Assembly (NCBI GenBank): GCA_034430155.1
Contig: DAOUET010000001.1
Span: forward strand, 1 to 64,000
Direction of reading: 5' to 3'
DNA length: 64,000 nucleotides
Source: DAOUET01 sp034430155
GTDB taxonomy: Bacteria > Chloroflexota > Anaerolineae > Anaerolineales > UBA4823
Part shown: piece after piece, positions 58,914 to 64,000 of the stretch
Layout of the letters: each line of letters starts with the position of its first letter
Position numbering within the stretch: the stretch's first letter is position 1
Translations under genes and position numbers: made by a program
The notes under the pieces: generated by a model
The model's database searches: none
Told to the model about the DNA's origin: nothing
What the model saw: the letters and a program-made list of their open reading frames with translations, nothing else

Positions 58914-60478
58914 TGAAAGGTCAATGGCGTAGATTTGCTCCGGCCGGTTTGTATATTGCGGTTCTGGCAGGATTGGTTTCTTTTGGGTTATATATCGTGC
59001 TTCGTAAGTTCACCCTGCCCCTGCAAATCAGCCTGGGGATGGTTGTAGTCGGTGTGGCCTTGTTCGCAATCCTGGACCCGGAACGGGTGCGGATAGCCCT
59101 GACCGGTCGCCAGGCGCGTTACGGAAGCAATGCACTGGTAATGACGCTGGCGTTCACCGGAATCTTGGTGGTGGTCAATTATCTGGTATATGGCCACCCG
59201 CAACGTTGGGATTTAACCGAGAACAAGCAGTTCACCTTGGCGCCAGAATCGATTGCAACCCTCGCGGAATTGCCTCAGAAGGTCCAGGCGCTGGCGTTCT
59301 TTACACCGCGTTTCAATTCCGAAACAGCTCAGGGGCTGCTCGACCAGTATAAATTCCGCGGTAACGGAAATTTCGATTATATATTTGTAAATCCGGAGGC
59401 TGATCCTATCCTTGCTCAGCAGAATAATATCACCCGTGACGGAACAATTGTTCTGCAAATGGGAACTAAACAAGAGCAAGTTACGTTAATAACTGAACGG
59501 GAGCTCACTGCGGGGTTGGTGAGGTTGATCAGCACCGGACCAAGAACGATTTATTTTCTAACTGGACATGGCGAATATAGCCCGGATGAAAGTGGTGATC
59601 GCTCATACAGTCAGGTCAAGACCATCCTAGAATCCAAGAACTATACTGTTAAATCTTTTAACTTGTTGGCTGAGAATAAGATCCCTGAGGATGCCCAGGT
59701 AATTGTGATCGCCGGACCCATGAAGCCGGTGTCCCAGGCTGAGGTTGAGCAATTGAAGTCTTTTGTGGATGGCGGTGGTAAATTGACCGTGATGGAAGAG
59801 CCCTTGCCGGTGACGGACTTTGGTCAGGAACCTGATCCACTGGCGGCTTATTTAACTCAGAGTTGGGGTATTACTTTAGGTAAGGACATCGTGGTAGATC
59901 TGACCTCCAACCAGCCCTTTTTTGCAGTAGCTAACCAGTATGGAGATCATCTCATTACGCAAAAGATGCAAGGGATAGTGACTTTCTTCCCAACCGCACG
60001 CAGCGTGACAATTGATACGGATCAGTCCGGCAGTAACGATGTGGAATTGGTATTTACTGCTGACCAATCTTGGGCAGAGACGGATCTGGCAGCGCTGGCT
60101 GATAACTCTCAAGCCGGTCAATCTCTCCAGGTTAATCCTGACCAGGGAGTGGATTTGATGGGCCCGGTTTCGATTGCGGTGTCAGGTGAAAACCTGAGTA
60201 ATAACAGCCGGGTGGTAGTATTTGGCGACGCGGATTTTGCCTCCGATAATTTTTATAACCAATATGGAAACGGTGATCTGCTGGTAAATGCGATAGATTG
60301 GGTGGATGAACAAGAGAATCTGATCAACCTGACACCTAAGGATAATGTCCAGAGGTTATTGATACCACCTCAACCGTACGCCATGAACCTTATCTTGTTA
60401 GGGTCGGTATTTATTTTGCCAGGCTCAGTATTACTGGCAGGTGTTGTGGTCTGGATCCAACGGCGACGAAGAGGATAA
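58913..60478 (+). CDS. GldG-like ABC-associated membrane protein
   Basis: A 521-residue protein. Helices at the N-terminus (three, within residues 1-90) are followed by a large extracellular domain that begins with the family motif RWDLTENKQFTLAPESIATL and ends with a single C-terminal helix (about 494-516). The IFT/GldG-type fold includes TIYFLTGHGEY and KLTVMEEPLPVTD. ATG 58913 is preferred: GGAGG at 58900-58904 is well spaced for it, while GTG 58904 overlaps that site. It forms the extracytoplasmic part of the exporter. Confidence 0.9.
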   Translation: MKGQWRRFAPAGLYIAVLAGLVSFGLYIVLRKFTLPLQISLGMVVVGVALFAILDPERVRIALTGRQARYGSNALVMTLAFTGILVVVNYLVYGHPQRWDLTENKQFTLAPESIATLAELPQKVQALAFFTPRFNSETAQGLLDQYKFRGNGNFDYIFVNPEADPILAQQNNITRDGTIVLQMGTKQEQVTLITERELTAGLVRLISTGPRTIYFLTGHGEYSPDESGDRSYSQVKTILESKNYTVKSFNLLAENKIPEDAQVIVIAGPMKPVSQAEVEQLKSFVDGGGKLTVMEEPLPVTDFGQEPDPLAAYLTQSWGITLGKDIVVDLTSNQPFFAVANQYGDHLITQKMQGIVTFFPTARSVTIDTDQSGSNDVELVFTADQSWAETDLAALADNSQAGQSLQVNPDQGVDLMGPVSIAVSGENLSNNSRVVVFGDADFASDNFYNQYGNGDLLVNAIDWVDEQENLINLTPKDNVQRLLIPPQPYAMNLILLGSVFILPGSVLLAGVVVWIQRRRRG

Positions 60479-60482
60479 CGAG

Positions 60483-61067
60483 ATGATACGCCGGACTACC
60501 TGGATACTGGTAGCGATATTCGTGGTGTTAATCGCGGTGGCCTGGATTTTGCAACGATCTTCGAACAGCAGCGAGGCAGGAGCAACTCCCACTAGCGAGG
60601 TTTCCTATTTATTCAATACAGGAGATCACTCTATTGTGGAGATGAGAATCTCTAATGCTGCAGGAGATGCTGTCGAGATGAAAATGAACCCTGATGGGTC
60701 GTGGAATCTGGTCCAACCGCAGGATAAAGAAGCTGATACCAGCCGAATCGAGTCGGGCATTTCTCAATCTGAGGGCTTACAAGTTGTATCCAGCCTGGAT
60801 ACTGGACTTTCCTTGGATGTGATCGGTCTTGATCCCGCTGCTTATGAGATATCGGTGATATATGAGGATGCCAGTAGCCAATTGGCATTGATAGGCGACA
60901 AAACACCCACTGGAAGTGGCTATTACGCCAAATTGGTTGATGGACCCATTCAAATTGTAAGCCCTTTCAGTATGGATGGAATCCTCGATCTATTGAAGGA
61001 TCCGCCTATCCAGCCTACTCCTACCCCTTCCACTGAACCAGGGGCTACGCCATCAATGGAACCTTAA
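60483..61067 (+). CDS. DUF4340-like membrane-anchored protein
   Basis: A 194-residue protein with an N-terminal membrane helix (about residues 5-23) and an outside domain of the DUF4340 type (IVEMRISNAAGDAVEMKMNPDGSWNLVQP...ADTSRIE, VIGLDPAAYEISVIYED, IGDKTPTGSGYYAKL). A Pro/Thr-rich tail ends it. Most DUF4340 proteins are longer and have repeated domains; this is a short single-domain form. It starts 4 bp after the GldG-like gene, a pairing seen in many genomes, so it is likely part of the same complex. Confidence 0.85.
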   Translation: MIRRTTWILVAIFVVLIAVAWILQRSSNSSEAGATPTSEVSYLFNTGDHSIVEMRISNAAGDAVEMKMNPDGSWNLVQPQDKEADTSRIESGISQSEGLQVVSSLDTGLSLDVIGLDPAAYEISVIYEDASSQLALIGDKTPTGSGYYAKLVDGPIQIVSPFSMDGILDLLKDPPIQPTPTPSTEPGATPSMEP

Positions 61068-61100
61068 TTTTAAGAAAAGGAAATCATAAGAAATTGGGTA

Positions 61101-61129
61101 TTGATTTTCGATATAAAATCATGTATTCT
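61101..61129 (+). promoter_or_regulatory. Candidate sigA promoter
   Basis: TTGATT (61101-61106), a 17-bp spacer and TATTCT (61124-61129) lie 130 bp before the sigA ATG. Confidence 0.45.
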
Positions 61130-61261
61130 GAGAGGGATTAAGGGTGAATTGGGTAATTAATTTGCAGACAATCCATGTGAACTCCTTCAAAAATCCCATG
61201 GTGTGGTCACAAATTAGTTATGGGTTACTAGCTCCTGGACGTATGGGGCTATGGAGATAAG

Positions 61262-62479
61262 ATGATAGACGAAGAATTATTGGATGCAATAGATGAACGA
61301 GATGATGAATATCCTGCCATAGCCCGGTTGATTGAAATGGGCAGGCAGAAATCTTATGTGACGATTGATGATATTCTTCGCTTCTTCCCAGAAGCCGAGC
61401 GAGATGTAGATCAGTTAGAAGAGGCTTTTGCTGCACTGATAAGCGCCGGTATCCCCTATGTAGATGATGCCACCATTGGCGGTCCCTCAGACGAGGAATT
61501 AGCTGAGGAGGAAGAGGCTGAAGAAGAATCTCAGCCCGATCTTTCAATCGACGACAATTACCTGTCGAATATTGACACAGACGACACGATCGGTTTGTAT
61601 CTCAAAGAAGTTGGACGAGTACCTTTGCTCACAGCACAGGAAGAGGTCGAGCTGGCTCAAAGGATCGAACAGGGCCGCTTTTCGCGCGAGGAGCTGGCTC
61701 GAGGCAATGTCAGCTACAGACGGCGACGTGAGTTGCAGATCATGATAGAGGATGGCTGGGCAGCCCGTGAGCATCTCATCACGGCCAACTCGCGATTGGT
61801 TATCAGCGTGGCTAAGAAGTATATGGGCCGGGGTGTGCCTTTCCTGGACCTGATCCAGGAAGGCAACATCGGTTTGATACGCGCCTCCAAGAAGTTTGAT
61901 TACCGGCGGGGACACAAATTCAGCACGTACGCCACCTGGTGGATACGGCAGGCAGTTACGCGGGCGATTGCCGATCAGGGTCGCACGATCCGCGTGCCGG
62001 TGCATATGGGCGACCAGATCAACAAGCTCCTGCGCATTCAACACCAGCTTACCCAAAAACTGGGACGTGACCCTACCGTGGAAGAGCTGGCAGGGGCCTT
62101 GGACGTTACCCCTCAAAAAGTGGAAAATATGATCCAGGTGGCGCGGCGACCGCTTTCCTTGGAAACCCCCACCGATGACGAGGAAGATTCAGTGCTTGGG
62201 GATTTCATCCAGGATGAGGAAATTCCCGCACCTGACGATACCGCCACCTATAACCTGTTACGTGAACACCTCGAGAGTGTGTTAGATGGTCTGCCGCCGC
62301 GTGAAGTTCGTATACTACAACTGCGCTACGGGCTTCTCGACGGGCAGGCTTACACTTTGGAAGAAGTAGGGCGCAAGATGGGCGTTACCCGTGAGCGCGT
62401 TCGCCAGATCGAAGCGCAAGCGCTCAGCCGCTTGCGGCACCCGACCATACGCCGCAAATTGCGAGAATATCTGGGGTAA
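61262..62479 (+). CDS. sigA: Primary RNA polymerase sigma factor
   Basis: A 405-residue group 1 sigma-70. A variable region 1.1-like segment (1-85) is followed by an acidic stretch, region 1.2 (DTIGLYLKEVGRVPLLTAQEEVELA), region 2 with NSRLVISVAKKYMGRGVPFLDLIQEGNIGLIRAS and FSTYATWWIRQAVTRAI (2.3/2.4), regions 3.0-3.2 and region 4 (EVGRKMGVTRERVRQIEAQALSRLRHP). The usual non-conserved insertion is only about 20 residues, so it is the short SigA type. It is monocistronic, with its own candidate promoter and terminator. Confidence 0.96.
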   Translation: MIDEELLDAIDERDDEYPAIARLIEMGRQKSYVTIDDILRFFPEAERDVDQLEEAFAALISAGIPYVDDATIGGPSDEELAEEEEAEEESQPDLSIDDNYLSNIDTDDTIGLYLKEVGRVPLLTAQEEVELAQRIEQGRFSREELARGNVSYRRRRELQIMIEDGWAAREHLITANSRLVISVAKKYMGRGVPFLDLIQEGNIGLIRASKKFDYRRGHKFSTYATWWIRQAVTRAIADQGRTIRVPVHMGDQINKLLRIQHQLTQKLGRDPTVEELAGALDVTPQKVENMIQVARRPLSLETPTDDEEDSVLGDFIQDEEIPAPDDTATYNLLREHLESVLDGLPPREVRILQLRYGLLDGQAYTLEEVGRKMGVTRERVRQIEAQALSRLRHPTIRRKLREYLG

Positions 62480-62503
62480 TTCGGAAGAATCGAAGCCATG
62501 TCT

Positions 62504-62536
62504 AAAAAGGGCAGCCTTAAAAGCTGTCCTTTTTGT
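62504..62536 (+). terminator. Intrinsic terminator after sigA
   Basis: AAAAAGGGCAGC (62504-62515) and GCTGTCCTTTTT (62523-62534) form a 12-bp stem with one G-T pair and a 7-nt loop, ending in a T run. Confidence 0.9.
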
Positions 62537-62686
62537 AATTAATTTCCTTTACCTCAGACTTTATAATTAATTTTCATGGATTCCCGGGAAAGATACCCCT
62601 GGAGAGCAAAAAGGGGTAGGTTTGGGAATTGTGGGATATTTCTATGGTGGTCTGCGCCAGGTTGATCAGCCAGGGAGCAACACCCC

Positions 62687-64000
62687 ATGCAGGATAAGCG
62701 CGTATCATGGGGGGGCTTCGCCTTGCCGTCTTTGCAGGATGTCGTGTTTATCAGCTTGTTCCTGGGAGTGGTGGGATTGGGACCGGGCTTGCTGAACATC
62801 GACGGCGACCTCGGCCGCCACTTGACGATCGGCAATTATATCCTCACCAACCATACCATCCCAACCATTGACTCCTTCTCGCATAGCATGGCTGGACAGG
62901 CCCTGACCCCGCACGAATGGCTGGCGCAGCTAGCCATGGCGCTGGCCTACAGGGCAGGGGGATTGAACGGCGTGGTCTTGTTTTCAGCTTTGCTGATCGC
63001 TATTACCTTTACGATGACTTTCCGGCAATGCCTTAAGCGCTCGCGATATTCCTCCATCTCTTTGGGTTTGACAATTCTGGCAGCGGCTGCCGCCAGCTTG
63101 CATTGGTTGGCGCGCCCCCATTTATTCACCCTGCTGCTGGTAGTCCTATGGACCGGCAACCTGGAGCGCTTGCGCCGGGGCCAGGGATTCCGCTGGTGGA
63201 TAGCGCCCTTGTTGATGATCTTGTGGGCCAACCTGCATGGCGCTTTTCTGGCTGGTTTTGTCTTGTGGGGGATTTATCTGTTGGGCGAACTGTGGGACGG
63301 CTGGCTCAAACGGGCAGTCCGCATGGATGGGTTGGGAGGTCCCCAAAACGAGGAGGTGGGCACATCTGGGGATCAGTATCTTCGACCGGATTTCAATGCG
63401 CTAAAAGTCAAAAGTCAGTTGAAGGATTACCTGCTCCTGGGAGTTTTATCGTTCGCGGTGACGTTCCTCAACCCATCGGGATGGCATTTGTGGGGCACCA
63501 GCCTGGGCTTCTTGCAGAACCGCTACCTGGTCAGCCACACAGCCGAGTATCTACCCCCTAATTTTCAGGAACCCAGTAGCTGGCCTTTCTTGGGGTTGAT
63601 CGTGTTGTCGATCCTGGTGGTGGGCAGGGCGGGAAAATCTATCAACGGGGCGCATCTATTGCTATTGGGCGCCTGGACGGCCATGGGGCTATTCAGCGCC
63701 CGTAACATCCCGATCTACGCCGTGCTGGCGGCGCCGGTTCTGGCAGAAGCAGCTGGTGATCGTTTAAGCCAGGCGCATGGGTTTGCCGGAATAAAAAACC
63801 TCGAGGGGCGCATAGCCACTATTCAAGCCAGTCTGCATGGTTATGCCTGGCCGGTGATGGCGGTTTTGGGGGTGGCGCTGGCGCTCTCCAATGGGGTGCG
63901 CTTGGATTTCAGCCGGCAGGGAAACCGATTTTCACCCCAGGTCTTCCCGGTCGAAGCGGTGGATTATCTGGAAAACCACCCGGTAAGCGGGCGCATGTTC
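62687..64000 (+). CDS. Polytopic membrane protein, partial (3' end outside window)
   Basis: The frame is open from ATG 62687 to the last base (438 codons, no stop), so the gene continues beyond the window. CAGGGAGC lies about 10 bases upstream. The protein has at least eight hydrophobic helices. Near the N-terminus it carries NIDGDLGRHLTIGNYILTNH and DSFSHSMAGQALTPHEWLAQ. That resembles a family of uncharacterised GT-C-like membrane proteins with D-x-D-x-x-x-H and HEWL motifs on an outer loop, where members may be lipid-linked glycosyltransferases. The specific reaction is unknown. The base composition is more G+C-rich than much of the window. Confidence 0.8.
   Translation, partial: MQDKRVSWGGFALPSLQDVVFISLFLGVVGLGPGLLNIDGDLGRHLTIGNYILTNHTIPTIDSFSHSMAGQALTPHEWLAQLAMALAYRAGGLNGVVLFSALLIAITFTMTFRQCLKRSRYSSISLGLTILAAAAASLHWLARPHLFTLLLVVLWTGNLERLRRGQGFRWWIAPLLMILWANLHGAFLAGFVLWGIYLLGELWDGWLKRAVRMDGLGGPQNEEVGTSGDQYLRPDFNALKVKSQLKDYLLLGVLSFAVTFLNPSGWHLWGTSLGFLQNRYLVSHTAEYLPPNFQEPSSWPFLGLIVLSILVVGRAGKSINGAHLLLLGAWTAMGLFSARNIPIYAVLAAPVLAEAAGDRLSQAHGFAGIKNLEGRIATIQASLHGYAWPVMAVLGVALALSNGVRLDFSRQGNRFSPQVFPVEAVDYLENHPVSGRMF

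Noticed and set aside
1..64000. CRISPR arrays, prophage, intact insertion sequences, rRNA genes
   Set aside because: No regularly spaced repeats, phage structural genes, full transposases or rRNA sequence were recognised on reading either strand.

Overview
The window reads as a chromosomal segment of a Chloroflexota bacterium, most likely class Anaerolineae. This placement is an inference from the protein families (Rex, the paired radical-SAM proteins, glutamate-rich TPR proteins, GldA/F/G-like exporter, lipoprotein style) and from moderate base composition. It was not tested by any search. No rRNA operon, CRISPR array, phage or intact insertion sequence is visible.

Layout. 0-1.7 kb: a decayed transposase fragment and a beta-lactamase-fold lipoprotein. 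1.8-6.2 kb: tRNA-Pro(CGG), inositol-phosphate synthase, then yebC-ruvC-ruvA-proC. 6.3-13.3 kb: an M42 aminopeptidase, a palindromic mobile-repeat-like element in the atpA leader, the F1 genes atpA-atpG-atpD-atpC (no Fo or delta genes here) and an MreB homologue that has lost key ATPase residues. 13.3-16 kb: the redox repressor Rex, with a clear operator over its promoter, divergent from obg-nadD. 16-22 kb: a secreted vWA protein, a CpaE-like receiver/ParA protein and a divergent HD-GYP protein. 22-28.3 kb: a large lipoprotein and a tandem pair of paralogous repeat lipoproteins.

28.4-46.6 kb is the most unusual part: about 18 kb of tightly packed minus-strand genes. In transcription order these are a small lipoprotein, sigma-54 (rpoN) with an inserted zinc-ribbon-like motif, a soluble PAS histidine kinase, an NtrC-like activator with no DNA-binding domain, a TIM-barrel-like protein, an FtsZ paralogue with an altered catalytic loop, an 81-residue protein, three small or LCP-like membrane proteins, a 1,874-residue TPR protein and a TPR/caspase-like (C25-type) protease overlapping it by 4 bp. 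A textbook -24/-12 promoter lies directly upstream of rpoN and a second good one lies upstream of the small lipoprotein. This suggests a self-amplifying sigma-54 module that may also drive the FtsZ/TPR/protease genes.

46.7-56.4 kb: a decayed phosphotransferase remnant next to tRNA-Arg(CCG), the paired radical-SAM proteins, ndk (TTG start), a TPR/helix-hairpin-helix protein with about sixteen PEWL-type motifs in an acidic linker, and a K+-independent proton pyrophosphatase. 56.4-62.5 kb: an 855-bp gap with a degenerate palindromic repeat and a promoter-terminator pair that could be a small RNA or attenuator, then a Gld-like ABC exporter (ATPase, permease, GldG-like, DUF4340-like) and the housekeeping sigma factor sigA. 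The last 1.3 kb holds the start of a polytopic membrane protein that runs off the end.
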